From Mesorhizobium sp. (GTDB taxonomy: Bacteria > Pseudomonadota > Alphaproteobacteria > Rhizobiales > Rhizobiaceae): a stretch of DNA of 64,000 nt. The position numbers and the translations under genes are program-made. This document shows positions 8,916 to 19,038 of this stretch, piece after piece (position 1 is the first letter of the stretch; every line of letters starts with the position of its first letter). The stretch spans positions 143,351 to 207,350 of the forward strand of contig SAPZ01000011.1 in assembly GCA_004020875.1 (NCBI GenBank), given 5' to 3'. Below the pieces are notes generated by a model. It saw nothing but the letters and a program-made list of their open reading frames with translations. It ran no database searches and was not told where the DNA came from.

Positions 8916-10640
8916 TTACTTCTGCCAGCTCTTCACCAGCTCGTCGTAGTTGACGGTGATCGGCTTGTCCTTTTCGTTCTCGACCTTCAGCTGCGGCGCA
9001 AGATTGCCCTTCGAGACGGCATCCTTGTTCCAGTATTCGAGATCGTGCTCCTCGGCCATCTTCGGTCCGATATCGCCCTGGACGCCGGATTTCTCGAGAC
9101 GGGAGAGCACCTTCTCCTGGTCTGCGCAGAGCGAGTCCATCGCTTCCTGCGGGGTCTTCGCGCCGGACGACGCATCGCCGATGTTCTGCCACCAGAGCTG
9201 CGCCAGCTTCGGATAGTCCGGCACGTTGGTGCCGGTCGGGGTCCACTGCACGCGCGCCGGCGAGCGGTAGAACTCGATCAGGCCGCCGAGCTTCGGCGCC
9301 CGCTCGGTGAAGCTCTTGTCGTGGATGGTGGAGTCGCGGACGAAGGTCAGGCCGACTTGGCTCTTCTTCACGTCGACCGTTTTCGACACCACGAACTGCG
9401 CATAGAGCCACGCGGCCTTGGCGCGATCCGTCGGGGTCGACTTCAGCAGCGTCCACGAACCGGCGTCCTGGTAGCCGAGCTTCATGCCGTCCTTCCAATA
9501 GACGCCATGCGGCGACGGCGCGACGCGCCATTTCGGCGTGCCGTCCTCGTTCACGACCGGCAGGCCGGGCTTGGCCATGTCGGCTGTGAAGGCCGTGTAC
9601 CAGAAGATCTGCTGAGCGATGTTGCCCTGCGAGGGAACCGGACCCGATTCGGAGAAGGTCATGCCCTGCGCTTCCGGCGGCGCGTAGGCCTTCAGCCAGT
9701 CGAGATACTTCTGGATGGCATAGACCGAGGCTGGGGCATTCGTGTCGCCGCCGCGCGCGGAGCACGATCCGACAGGACGCGAATTTTCGTCGACCTTGAT
9801 GCCCCATTCGTCGACCGGCTTGCCGTTCGGGATGCCCTTGTCGCCATTGCCTGCCATGGAGAGCCAGGCATCGGTGAACCGCCAGCCGAGCGACGGGTCC
9901 TTCTTGCCGTAGTCCATGTGGCCGTAGACCTTCTTGCCGCCGATCTCGCGGCCGGTGAAGAACTGGGCGATGTCCTCATAGGCCGACCAGTTGACTGGCA
10001 CGCCGAGGTCGTAGCCATACTTGGCTTTGAAGTCGGCCTTGTTCTTCTCGTCGTTGAACCAGTCGTAGCGGAACCAGTAGAGGTTGGCGAATTGCTGGTC
10101 GGGCAGCTGGTAGAGCTTGCCGTCCGGCGCGGTGGTGAACGACTTGCCGATGAAGTCGTCGACGTCGAGCATCGGATCGGTGACGTCCTTGCCCTCGCCG
10201 GCCATCCAGTCGGTCAGGTTACGCGCCTGCTGATAGCGCCAGTGCGTGCCGATGAGATCCGAGTCGTTGACCCAGCCGTCATAGAGGTTCTGCCCGGTCT
10301 GCATCTGGGTCTGGATCTTCTCGACGACGTCTCCTTCCTGGATGACGTCATGCGTGACCTTGATGCCGGTGATGGCGGTGAAGGCCGGCGCAAGCACCTG
10401 GGATTCATACTGGTGCGTGGTCAGCGTTTCCGACACGACCTTGATTTCCATGCCGGCGAACGGCTTGGCCGCGTCGACGAACCACTGCATTTCCTTTTCT
10501 TGGTCGGCGCGCGAAAGCGTCGACAATGGGCCTATCTCCTTGTCGAGAAAGGCTTTTGCCTCGTCCATCCCGGCGTAGGCGTGCCCGGCGCCGAGCAAAA
10601 GGACGAGGGCTGTCGTTGATGTTAGGAATTGCCGTCGCAT
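8916..10640 (-). CDS. glpV: Glycerol ABC transporter substrate-binding protein
   Basis: A 574-residue periplasmic binding protein with a clear signal peptide (residues 1-23, MRRQFLTSTTALVLLL to AYA). It resembles the long GlpV type of the rhizobial glycerol importer. Extracellular binding-protein features include the N-lobe sequence EIKVVSETLTTHQYESQVLAP and TGQNLYDGW, and the later ARVQWTPTGTNVPDYPKLAQ. It lies downstream of the small membrane protein glpU and upstream of glpK. In this family the receptor gene follows the ATPase and permease genes, as here. Confidence 0.92.
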   Translation of the reverse strand: MRRQFLTSTTALVLLLGAGHAYAGMDEAKAFLDKEIGPLSTLSRADQEKEMQWFVDAAKPFAGMEIKVVSETLTTHQYESQVLAPAFTAITGIKVTHDVIQEGDVVEKIQTQMQTGQNLYDGWVNDSDLIGTHWRYQQARNLTDWMAGEGKDVTDPMLDVDDFIGKSFTTAPDGKLYQLPDQQFANLYWFRYDWFNDEKNKADFKAKYGYDLGVPVNWSAYEDIAQFFTGREIGGKKVYGHMDYGKKDPSLGWRFTDAWLSMAGNGDKGIPNGKPVDEWGIKVDENSRPVGSCSARGGDTNAPASVYAIQKYLDWLKAYAPPEAQGMTFSESGPVPSQGNIAQQIFWYTAFTADMAKPGLPVVNEDGTPKWRVAPSPHGVYWKDGMKLGYQDAGSWTLLKSTPTDRAKAAWLYAQFVVSKTVDVKKSQVGLTFVRDSTIHDKSFTERAPKLGGLIEFYRSPARVQWTPTGTNVPDYPKLAQLWWQNIGDASSGAKTPQEAMDSLCADQEKVLSRLEKSGVQGDIGPKMAEEHDLEYWNKDAVSKGNLAPQLKVENEKDKPITVNYDELVKSWQK

Positions 10641-10717
10641 GTGTCTCCTCCAGTGTTAGGTTGTAAAGTTCGATCCGGGGTGGCCGCCAGCACGCGGCCG
10701 CTCCGACTTTTCTCCCT

Positions 10718-11005
10718 CTATACGTATCGGAACACGCCAATGGCGTAGACCACGGAGAGAGCGAGAGCCCACCACAGGTTGGGTCCAACCAGACCCAGCC
10801 AAGCGAGATGGATGAAGGCGCTGCCGAGCAGCGAAACGAAGAGGCGGTCGCCGCGCGTCGTCTCGAAGCGCAGCAGGCCGACGCGCGGATTGCCGCCGGG
10901 CGAGACATATTCCCAAAAGCCCATGCCGCAGAGCATCAGCAAAATGACAATGAAGAAGGCGGCTGTCGGCCACGTCCACGCCATCCAGGAGAAGTCGAGG
11001 TTCAT
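10718..11005 (-). CDS. glpU: Small membrane component of the glycerol transporter (DUF2160)
   Basis: A 95-residue protein with three hydrophobic segments (WPTAAFFIVILLMLCGMGFW, LFVSLLGSAFIHLAWLGLV, LWWALALSVVYAIGVF) and the linker YVSPGGNPRVGLLRFETTRGDR. It is the DUF2160 protein encoded inside rhizobial glycerol transporter operons as glpU. It probably assists or stabilises the permease, but its exact role is unknown. It sits 3 bases from the end of glpQ and 77 bases before glpV. Confidence 0.9.
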   Translation of the reverse strand: MNLDFSWMAWTWPTAAFFIVILLMLCGMGFWEYVSPGGNPRVGLLRFETTRGDRLFVSLLGSAFIHLAWLGLVGPNLWWALALSVVYAIGVFRYV

Positions 11006-11008
11006 GGC

Positions 11009-11917
<909 letters not shown>

Positions 11918-11920
11918 CTG

Positions 11921-12787
11921 TCAGCGCTCCGCGTCGTAGTTGGTCATCACGGTGTAGAACACCCACGACAACAACAGGATGATAAGGAAGTAGACCAGCG
12001 ACATGGCCGCTGCCGGTCCGAGGTCGAACTGGCCGAGTGCCGTCTTCACCAGATCGATCGACAGGAAGGTCGTCGAATTGCCGGGGCCGCCGCCGGTGAC
12101 CACGAAGGGCTCGGTGTAGATCATGAACGAGTCCATGAAGCGCAGCAGCACGGCGATCAAAAGCACGCGCTGCATCTTCGGCAGCTGGATGTAGCGGAAC
12201 ACCGCCCAGCGCGAGGCGCCGTCGATCTTGGCCGCCTGGTAGAAGGCATCCGGAATGGAAACCAGCCCGGCATAGCAGAGCAGAACGACCAGGCTGGTCC
12301 AGTGCCAGACATCCATGACGATGACGGTGACCCAGGCGTCGAACGGGTCCTGGACATAGTTGTAGTCGATGCCGAGCGCGTTGATGTAGTAGCCGAGCAG
12401 GCCGATGTCGTTGCGACCGAACACCTGCCAGATCGTGCCGACGACATTCCACGGCACCAGCAGCGGCAGCGCCATCAGCACCAGGCAGACGGGCACGCCC
12501 CAGCCCTTCTTCGGCATGTTGAGCGCGATGAAGATGCCGAGAGGCACTTCGATCGCCAGGATGATGAAGGAGAAGATCAGATTGCGCACCATCGCTTCCC
12601 AGAAGCGGTCGGAGTGCAGCAATTCCTCGAACCATTCGGTGCCGGCCCAGAAGAAGACGTTGTTGCCGAACGTGTCCTGCACCGAATAATTGACCACGGT
12701 CATCAGCGGGATGACGGCCGAGAAGGCCACCAGCACCAGAACCGGCAGGACAAGGAACCAGGCCTTGTTGTTCCAGGTCTTGTCCAT
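11921..12787 (-). CDS. glpP: Glycerol ABC transporter permease
   Basis: A 288-residue permease of the MalF/UgpA type with six membrane helices (first: WFLVLPVLVLVAFSAVIPLM). Its EAA loop reads IPDAFYQAAKIDGASRWAVF. The ATG directly abuts the glpT stop codon with no gap, so the two are very likely translationally coupled. It pairs with GlpQ in the inner membrane. Confidence 0.93.
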   Translation of the reverse strand: MDKTWNNKAWFLVLPVLVLVAFSAVIPLMTVVNYSVQDTFGNNVFFWAGTEWFEELLHSDRFWEAMVRNLIFSFIILAIEVPLGIFIALNMPKKGWGVPVCLVLMALPLLVPWNVVGTIWQVFGRNDIGLLGYYINALGIDYNYVQDPFDAWVTVIVMDVWHWTSLVVLLCYAGLVSIPDAFYQAAKIDGASRWAVFRYIQLPKMQRVLLIAVLLRFMDSFMIYTEPFVVTGGGPGNSTTFLSIDLVKTALGQFDLGPAAAMSLVYFLIILLLSWVFYTVMTNYDAER

Positions 12788-13855
12788 CTAGGCCCCCATC
12801 TCGACGCGCCAGGAATCGGCATAGATGTTGATGCCGGCCGGATCGAAGCGAACTTTCGGCTCGGCAGGCACCTCGTCGTCCTCGCCGATCACCGCGGCGA
12901 TCTCTTTGCCTTCCAGGTTGGCGCGCACGACCTTGTGGCGGCCGACGTCCTCGATCTTGGAGACCTGCACCGCCATGCCTTCGCGGCCGAGCCGCACATA
13001 TTCTGGACGGATGCCGAGCTCGACGGCGCTGGCTTCCGCCTTTGGCACGCCCGGAAGCTCGATGCGCTGCGCGCCGAGCTTCGCCGTCCTGCCTTCCAGC
13101 GCGACCGGGAGCACGTTCATGCCCGGCGAGCCGATGAAATAACCGACGAAAGTGTGGCGCGGCCGCTCGAAGAGTTCGGCTGGCGTGCCGATCTGCACGA
13201 TCTCGCCGTCATACATGACCACGACGCGGTCGGCGAATGTCAGCGCTTCGGTCTGGTCGTGCGTGACATAGACCATGGTGTAGCCGAAGCGGCGATGCAG
13301 ATGCTTCAATTGCGAACGCAGCACCCATTTCATGTGCGGATCGATCACCGTCAGCGGCTCGTCGAACAGGATGGCGTTGACGTCCGAGCGCACCAGGCCG
13401 CGGCCGAGCGATATCTTCTGCTTCTGGTCGGCGGTGAGCCCGCGCGCCTTCTTCTTCGCCAGCGAAGCGAGATCGATCATGTCGAGCGTCTCACGCACCT
13501 TGCGGTCGACGTCCGCCTCCGGCACGCGGCGGTTGCGCAGCGGGAAGGCCAGATTTTCGTAGACGGTCATGGTGTCGTAGATGACCGGGAACTGGAACAC
13601 CTGCGCGATGTTGCGCTCTTGCGTCGACAGATTGGTGATGTCCCGGCCGTTGAACAAAAGCTGGCCGTGCGAGGGATGCAGCAGTCCCGAAATGATGTTG
13701 AGCAAGGTGGTCTTGCCGCAGCCCGATGGCCCAAGCAGAGCATAGGCGCCGCCGTCCTCGAAGGTGTGATGCACTTCCTTCAGCGCGAAATCCGAATCCT
13801 TCCGTGGATTGGGCAGGTAGGAGTGGCGGATATGATTGACGTCGATGCGCGCCAT
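12788..13855 (-). CDS. glpT: Glycerol ABC transporter ATP-binding protein
   Basis: A 355-residue ATPase. Walker A is LLGPSGCGKTTLLNII, followed by a Q-loop at VFQFPVIYDTMTVYENLAFP and Walker B at NAILFDEPLTVIDPHMKW. The ABC signature is degenerate (LTADQKQKISLGRGL instead of LSGGQ). A C-terminal TOBE-like regulatory domain follows. The frame stays open upstream to 14194, but that part is antisense-like Arg/Ser-rich text overlapping glpS. The ATG at 13855, preceded by GAGGAT, gives MARIDVNHIRHSYLP and a normal length. It probably works as a heterodimer with GlpS. Confidence 0.92.
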   Translation of the reverse strand: MARIDVNHIRHSYLPNPRKDSDFALKEVHHTFEDGGAYALLGPSGCGKTTLLNIISGLLHPSHGQLLFNGRDITNLSTQERNIAQVFQFPVIYDTMTVYENLAFPLRNRRVPEADVDRKVRETLDMIDLASLAKKKARGLTADQKQKISLGRGLVRSDVNAILFDEPLTVIDPHMKWVLRSQLKHLHRRFGYTMVYVTHDQTEALTFADRVVVMYDGEIVQIGTPAELFERPRHTFVGYFIGSPGMNVLPVALEGRTAKLGAQRIELPGVPKAEASAVELGIRPEYVRLGREGMAVQVSKIEDVGRHKVVRANLEGKEIAAVIGEDDEVPAEPKVRFDPAGINIYADSWRVEMGA

Positions 13856-13865
13856 CTGATCCTCC

Positions 13866-14945
13866 TCAGGCCGCGAGCTTCGACGCCGACACGGCGCGGC
13901 CGTTCTGGTCAAACACCATGATGTGGCGCGAGTCGATGAACACCTCGACTTCGTCGTCCGTCTCGAAATCGAGAATGCCATGCGCAAGCATGACCCAGCG
14001 CGCATCGGCGAAGTCGAGATGGACAAAGCTTTCCGAGCCGGTGATCTCGGTGATGGTGACCTTGGCGCGCACCGGCACGGCGCTAGCGTTCGGCCGCTCC
14101 AGCGACAGATGATGCGGTTGGAATCCGATCGCGTAGCTGGCGTCCGCAATGCCGTTGAGCTCCGGCGGCACCGGCAGCTTGACGCCGCCTTCAAGCAGGA
14201 AGTCCGAGCCCTTCTTGGAGAGCACGATGGTGTTGAGCGGCGGGTCGGCGAAGGTCCTTGCCGTCACCAGGTCGACAGGCTTGCGGAACACTTCGACGGT
14301 CGGGCCGAATTGCGTGACGCGGCCCTCCGAGAGCGTCGCCGTATTGCCGCCGAGCAGCAGCGCCTCGTGCGGCTCGGTGGTGGCATAGACGAAGATCGTG
14401 CCCGCGGCGGCGAAGATCTTCGGCAATTCGGCGCGCAATTCCTCGCGTAATTTGTAGTCGAGATTGGCGAGAGGCTCGTCGAGCAGCACCAGGCTGGCGT
14501 TCTTGACAATGGCGCGGGCAAGCGCCGTGCGCTGCTGCTGACCGCCCGAGAGGTTGAGCGGTGTGCGGTCGAGATAAGGCGTGAGCTTGAGCAGCGCGGC
14601 GGCATTGCGCACTTCCTTGTCGATCCTTGCCTGGTCGACGCCTGCAACCCTAAGCGGTGAGGCGATATTCTCGTAAACCGTCATCGCCGGGTAGTTGATA
14701 AACTGCTGGTAGACCATGGCGACGTTGCGCTTCTGCACCGGCTGTCCGGTGACGTCCTTGCCGTCGAACCAGACCGAGCCGGACGTCGGCGCGTCGAGAC
14801 CCGCCATCAGCCGCATGAGGCTGGTCTTGCCGGAAAGCGTCGGTCCCAGCAGAACATTCAGCGAGCCGTGCCGAAGCGTCAGCGACACGTCGCGGATATG
14901 CTCCTGCGCACCGATCGTCTTCGTCACGTTCCTCAGTTCCAGCAT
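13866..14945 (-). CDS. glpS: Glycerol ABC transporter ATP-binding protein
   Basis: A 359-residue ATPase with Walker A LLGPTLSGKTSLMRLM, a Q-loop in VYQQFINYPAMTVYENIASP, the intact signature LSGGQQQRTALARAI, and Walker B SLVLLDEPLANLDYKLREEL. The H-loop reads ATTEPHEA. The C-terminus is TOBE-like. GTG 14948 precedes ATG 14945; ATG is preferred because GGAGG then lies at a workable distance. In GlpS the signature is intact, whereas in GlpT it is degenerate, so the heterodimer may have asymmetric ATP sites. It lies 39 bases after glpD. Confidence 0.92.
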   Translation of the reverse strand: MLELRNVTKTIGAQEHIRDVSLTLRHGSLNVLLGPTLSGKTSLMRLMAGLDAPTSGSVWFDGKDVTGQPVQKRNVAMVYQQFINYPAMTVYENIASPLRVAGVDQARIDKEVRNAAALLKLTPYLDRTPLNLSGGQQQRTALARAIVKNASLVLLDEPLANLDYKLREELRAELPKIFAAAGTIFVYATTEPHEALLLGGNTATLSEGRVTQFGPTVEVFRKPVDLVTARTFADPPLNTIVLSKKGSDFLLEGGVKLPVPPELNGIADASYAIGFQPHHLSLERPNASAVPVRAKVTITEITGSESFVHLDFADARWVMLAHGILDFETDDEVEVFIDSRHIMVFDQNGRAVSASKLAA

Positions 14946-14984
14946 CACGCCTCCTCCCCGGCCTTGCGCTTCAGCGGTCCATCG

Positions 14985-16511
14985 TCATTCCGCCGCCGCG
15001 ACGTGACGGGTGCTCAGTCCTCGCATGAATTCTTCCAATGCCGCCGTCTGCTCGCGGCTGAAATGCAGGCCGCGCTTGGTGCGGCGCCACAGCACGTCCT
15101 CGGCGGTGACCGCCCATTCGTTCTCGGCGAGATAGCGAACCTCCACTTCGAAAAGATCGGCGCCGAAATTGCGGCCGAGATCGGCATTCGACTTGGCGAG
15201 CCCGAGCAGCTTCTCAGCCCGCGTGCCGTAGAGCCGCGTAAACCGGCGCGCCAGCCTCTGGTCAAGGAACGGATAGGCCTTTTTCAGCCTGGCGACCTGC
15301 GCGTCGAAACCGGTGGCCGGAAAATCACCGCCCGGCAGCGGCGCGTCATGCGTCCAAGGCTTGCCGCGCTTGCCCAAAAAGCCCTCGATCTTCTCAAGCA
15401 TCGATTCCGCCAGCCGGCGGAAAGTCGTGATCTTGCCGCCGAAGGCGTTGAGAAGCGGGGCAACGCCCTCCCCGCCATCGGCCTTCAGCACATAATCGCG
15501 CGTCGCTTCCTGCGCCTTGGAGGCGCCGTCGTCATAGAGCGGGCGCACCGCCGAATAGGTCCAGACGATGTCGGATCGCTTCACGGCGACCGCGAAATAT
15601 TCGCTTGCCGCGGCGCATAGGTAGTCGATCTCGGCGTCGGAGATCTTCACATCGTGCGGGTCGCCGGGATAATCGCGGTCGGTCGTCCCGATCAGCGTGA
15701 ATTCTTCCTCGTAGGGGATGGCGAAGATGATGCGGCCATCCTTGTTCTGGAAGAAATAGGCGCGCGGATCGTCGAACTTCTTGGCGACGACGATGTGGCT
15801 GCCTTGCACCAGGCGGACATTGTGGACTTCGTTCTGGCCGACGGCTGTCTGCAGAACGTGATCGACCCAAGGACCGGCGGCGTTGACGAGAAGCCGCGCG
15901 CGAACCTCCTCGGTGTCGCCGGTAAGCACGTTCTGCACCTTGACAGTCCAGGTCGGACCGTCGCGACGCGCGCTGACGACCTTGGTGCGGGTACGGATGA
16001 TGGCGCCCCGGTCGGCGGCATCACGAGCGTTCAGCGCCACCAGGCGAGCGTCATTGACCCAGCCATCCGAATATTCGAAAGCCTTGCGGAACAATGGCTT
16101 CAGCGGTTTGCCGGCCGGATCCCTCGCCATGTCCAGCGTCTTCGTCGCTGGCAGCAGTTTGCGCCCGCCGATGTGATCGTAAAGGAACAGCCCGAGCCGG
16201 ATCAGCCATGCGGGCCTCAGGCCCTTGGCGTAAGGCAGAACGAAGCGCATCGGCCAGATGATGTGCGGCGCGTTCTTCCAAAGGACCTCGCGCTCCATCA
16301 GCGCTTCGCGCACCAGCCGGAACTCGTAGAATTCGAGATAGCGAAGGCCGCCATGGATCAGCTTGGTCGAGCCGGAGGACGTCCCGCTCGCCAGATCGTT
16401 CATCTCAGCAAGGTAAACCGAAAATCCGCGGCCAACAGCGTCGCGGGCGATGCCGCAGCCATTGATGCCGCCGCCGATGACGAAAATGTCATGGATCGGG
16501 GATGCGTCCAA
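14985..16511 (-). CDS. glpD: Glycerol-3-phosphate dehydrogenase (FAD)
   Basis: A 508-residue flavoprotein that oxidises sn-glycerol 3-phosphate to dihydroxyacetone phosphate and passes electrons to the quinone pool at the inner membrane. The N-terminal FAD-binding motif is FVIGGGINGCGIARDAVGRG, followed by GTSSGSTKLIHGGLRYLE, the family signature. YSAVRPLYDD and AFGGKITTFRRLAE are typical of the FAD and substrate sites, and the C-terminal DAO domain is complete. The start is TTG at 16511 with GGAGG five bases upstream. It is first of the structural genes after glpR. Confidence 0.96.
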   Translation of the reverse strand: MDASPIHDIFVIGGGINGCGIARDAVGRGFSVYLAEMNDLASGTSSGSTKLIHGGLRYLEFYEFRLVREALMEREVLWKNAPHIIWPMRFVLPYAKGLRPAWLIRLGLFLYDHIGGRKLLPATKTLDMARDPAGKPLKPLFRKAFEYSDGWVNDARLVALNARDAADRGAIIRTRTKVVSARRDGPTWTVKVQNVLTGDTEEVRARLLVNAAGPWVDHVLQTAVGQNEVHNVRLVQGSHIVVAKKFDDPRAYFFQNKDGRIIFAIPYEEEFTLIGTTDRDYPGDPHDVKISDAEIDYLCAAASEYFAVAVKRSDIVWTYSAVRPLYDDGASKAQEATRDYVLKADGGEGVAPLLNAFGGKITTFRRLAESMLEKIEGFLGKRGKPWTHDAPLPGGDFPATGFDAQVARLKKAYPFLDQRLARRFTRLYGTRAEKLLGLAKSNADLGRNFGADLFEVEVRYLAENEWAVTAEDVLWRRTKRGLHFSREQTAALEEFMRGLSTRHVAAAE

Positions 16512-16539
16512 GGGGTCCTCCAGCGATTTCGCATTGCAC

Positions 16540-16612
16540 CATTTTTGTGTTTTACGAAACCGTGACGGAATTATTTCGAACTAAAAGCGAATGTCAAACG
16601 AAATTATCACGG
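16540..16612 (-). promoter_or_regulatory. Putative GlpR operator region and promoter upstream of glpD
   Basis: The 127-base gap between glpR and glpD contains several TTTCG/CGAAA half-sites: TTTTACGAAAC (about 16550-16560), TTATTTCGAAC (about 16571-16581), AAAAGCGAATG, and CAAACGAAATT (about 16595-16605). TTTCG-containing repeats are typical operators of the DeoR/GlpR family. The same motif occurs as a palindrome upstream of glpR. Confidence 0.6.
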
Positions 16613-16638
16613 CTGCGTGAAACAGCCCTGATGCGCCG

Positions 16639-17406
16639 CTATTCGAGCGCCGTCTCGATCAGCCGGACCTCAGTCTCCTCGCAAATCCGGCGGATCGAAG
16701 GGATGTCGCAACGATCGGTGATGAAGGTATTCACCTGGGAAAGGTGGCCGATCCGGACCGGCGCCGTACGTTCGAATTTGGTCCGGTCGGAGACCAGAAT
16801 GACGTGGCGCGCATTGGCTATGATCGCCTGCGCCACCTTCACTTCGCGGAAATCGAAGTCGAGCAACGCACCGTCATGGTCGATAGCCGAGGCGCCGATG
16901 ACCGCGTAGTCGACCTTGAACTGGCGGATGAAATCGACGGCAGCTTCGCCGACAATGCCACCATCGGAACCGCGCACCACGCCGCCGGCGATCACCACCT
17001 CGATCGTAGGATAAATGCGCATCCTATTGGCAACATTGATGTTATTGGTGATGACCATTAGTCCGTTATGGTCGAGAAGCGCCTTGCTGACCGCCTCGGT
17101 GGTGGTGCCGATATTGATGAACAGCGAGGCATTGTCCGGGATCAGCCGCGCCGCGGCGCTGCCGATCGCCTCCTTCTCGTCGGCCGCGATCTTGCGGCGA
17201 GCCTCGTATTCCATGTTCTCGATGCCGGACGGGAACAGTGCGCCGCCATGGATGCGGGTGAGCAGCCGCTGATCGCAGAGATCGTTGAGATCCTTGCGGA
17301 TAGTCTGCGGCGTCACGTTGAAATGGGTTGCCAGATCCTCGACCAAGACCCGGCCGTGATCTTTCGCCATCTGGATGATTTCGGCGTGGCGTGGCGAAAG
17401 AAACAT
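16639..17406 (-). CDS. glpR: DeoR-family glycerol-3-phosphate regulon repressor
   Basis: A 255-residue regulator. The N-terminal winged helix (LVEDLATHFNVTPQTIRKDL, then LCDQRLLTRIHGGA) is typical of DeoR proteins. The C-terminal sensor domain has the phosphosugar-binding NIGTTTEAVSKAL and TNNINVAN blocks and DFREVKVAQAI. GlpR is expected to repress the glp genes until glycerol 3-phosphate binds. The ATG at 17406 is chosen because GGAGGAA lies at good spacing; the upstream ATG at 17421 falls within that ribosome site. It precedes glpD on the same strand. Confidence 0.94.
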   Translation of the reverse strand: MFLSPRHAEIIQMAKDHGRVLVEDLATHFNVTPQTIRKDLNDLCDQRLLTRIHGGALFPSGIENMEYEARRKIAADEKEAIGSAAARLIPDNASLFINIGTTTEAVSKALLDHNGLMVITNNINVANRMRIYPTIEVVIAGGVVRGSDGGIVGEAAVDFIRQFKVDYAVIGASAIDHDGALLDFDFREVKVAQAIIANARHVILVSDRTKFERTAPVRIGHLSQVNTFITDRCDIPSIRRICEETEVRLIETALE

Positions 17407-17420
17407 CCGGCATTCCTCCA

Positions 17421-17460
17421 TTTTCGTTTTTTCCGTCTATATCGGAAAACGAAAGCGAAG
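17421..17460 (-). promoter_or_regulatory. Palindromic GlpR-type operator upstream of glpR
   Basis: An imperfect palindrome, TTTCGTTTTTTCCG then TCTATAT then CGGAAAACGAAA, is centred near 17437. It overlaps the region just before the glpR ribosome site, as expected for autoregulation by a DeoR repressor. Confidence 0.65.
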
Positions 17461-17532
17461 AAAAGGCATGAGCCGGCTAACGAAAATCAACTGACTGCAA
17501 AAGGCAAACCAGCGCGTAATGGGTCTGCCGCC

Positions 17533-18945
17533 TCAGGATAAGCGCCGCGCAATCTCGGTTATGACGTCGAAAGCGGCGTCGACATCGGCCGCCGTCGACT
17601 CGAACTGCCCCGCCTGAAAGCGGATCGCCACGAGCCCGTCGACCCTGGTTTGCGTCAGGTAAATGCGGCCTTCGGTGTTGATGGTGTCGACCAGCCGCAG
17701 ATTGTGCTCGTCCGGATCGGTACCCGAAGGCGCTTGGTGCCGGAACGAAAACAGCGACAGCATCGGCTCGCTGACGAGCTCGAAATCCGCTTCCCTGGCG
17801 AGCCGCGCGGCCAGTCCTTCGCTCCAGGCGACGTGGTTGCGGATCATATTGCGCAAACCTTCGAGGCCATGGGCCCGCAGCAGGAACCAGAGTTTGAGCG
17901 CACGGAAACGGCGCCCGAGCGGCACCGACCACTCCGAATAGTTGATGATGCCGTCGTGCCCCAACGTCTTCAAAAACTCCGGCTTTATGGCCAGCGTGCG
18001 CACCAGGTCTTCCGGCTGACGAATGAACTGGATCGAGCAATCGAATTGCGCGCCGAGCCACTTGTGCGGATTGAAGACGATGGAGTCCGCGCCTTCGACG
18101 CCCGCCCAGAAATGCCGGTATTCCGGGCAGATCATCGCCGATCCGGCCCAGGCGGCGTCGACATGCAGGTAAAGCCCCTGCCGCTTTGCGACCGCGGCCA
18201 CCGGGGCGATGTCGTCGGTGCCGCCAATGCTGGTGCCGCCGACGCAAGCGATGATGCCGGCCGGCAGCAGGCCGGCCTCGCGATCGGCGACGATCGCGGC
18301 CTCAAGTGCGGCCGTATCCATGGCGCGAAAACGTCCTGAGACCGGAATGCGGACGAGGTTCTCCTCGCCGATGCCTGAGACCCAGATGGCGCGGTCGATC
18401 GAGGTATGGACCTGGTCGGAGGAATAGACGCGCAGCTTGCCCTGTCCGGCCAGCCCGTTTTTGTTGCCCTGCCAGTCGAGCGCCCGCTCTCGCATGGTGA
18501 GCACCGCCGCAAGCGTCGCCGACGAGGCCGAATCCTGGATGACGCCGGAAAAGCCCTCGGGCAGGCCAAGCGCCTGGCGCATCCAGTCGACGATGCGCGT
18601 CTCGAGTTCGGTCGCAGCCGGCGAGGTCTGCCACAGCATGCACTGCGCGGCCATCGCCGAGACCAGATACTCCGCCACGACCGAGACCGGCGCCGCATTG
18701 GCGGGGAAATAGGCGAAGAAGCGCGGATGCTGCCAATGCGTCATGCCAGGCACGATCTTTTCTTCGAAATCGGCGAAGATCTTCTCCATCGGTTCGGGCA
18801 ATTCGGGCGGCGAAACCTCGATGCTCCGGAAAATCTCGCCCGGCGCGATTGCCGGCCGCACCGGACGGTCGCGCAAGCCGGCGCGGTAGTCGACGCCCCA
18901 GTCGGCCGCCCGCCTCGACCAGTCGCGGAATGTCTCGTTGTTCAT
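17533..18945 (-). CDS. PLP-dependent aromatic amino acid decarboxylase family protein
   Basis: A 470-residue group II decarboxylase. The PLP-binding lysine is Lys295 in FNPHKWLGAQFD. Upstream, HVDAAWAGSAMICPE holds the Asp and Ala that contact the cofactor ring, and the N-terminal THWQHPRFFAYFPAN block is typical of aromatic-L-amino-acid and tyrosine/tryptophan decarboxylases. The substrate cannot be fixed from sequence. It follows the Anbu cassette on the same strand, with 93 bases between them, and may or may not be part of that transcription unit. Confidence 0.9.
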   Translation of the reverse strand: MNNETFRDWSRRAADWGVDYRAGLRDRPVRPAIAPGEIFRSIEVSPPELPEPMEKIFADFEEKIVPGMTHWQHPRFFAYFPANAAPVSVVAEYLVSAMAAQCMLWQTSPAATELETRIVDWMRQALGLPEGFSGVIQDSASSATLAAVLTMRERALDWQGNKNGLAGQGKLRVYSSDQVHTSIDRAIWVSGIGEENLVRIPVSGRFRAMDTAALEAAIVADREAGLLPAGIIACVGGTSIGGTDDIAPVAAVAKRQGLYLHVDAAWAGSAMICPEYRHFWAGVEGADSIVFNPHKWLGAQFDCSIQFIRQPEDLVRTLAIKPEFLKTLGHDGIINYSEWSVPLGRRFRALKLWFLLRAHGLEGLRNMIRNHVAWSEGLAARLAREADFELVSEPMLSLFSFRHQAPSGTDPDEHNLRLVDTINTEGRIYLTQTRVDGLVAIRFQAGQFESTAADVDAAFDVITEIARRLS

Positions 18946-19038
18946 CTATCCTCCCGACCCCAGCCGCAATGCGGCGGGTAAACCAGCTTCGATATTGATC
19001 AACATGTTAAGTGCGCAAAAGGCCGCGAAATGCGAACC

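Noticed and set aside
13856-14194. N-terminal extension of glpT
   Set aside because: The upstream frame overlaps glpS and encodes Ser/Arg-rich shadow text. MARIDVNHI at 13855 is the natural start.
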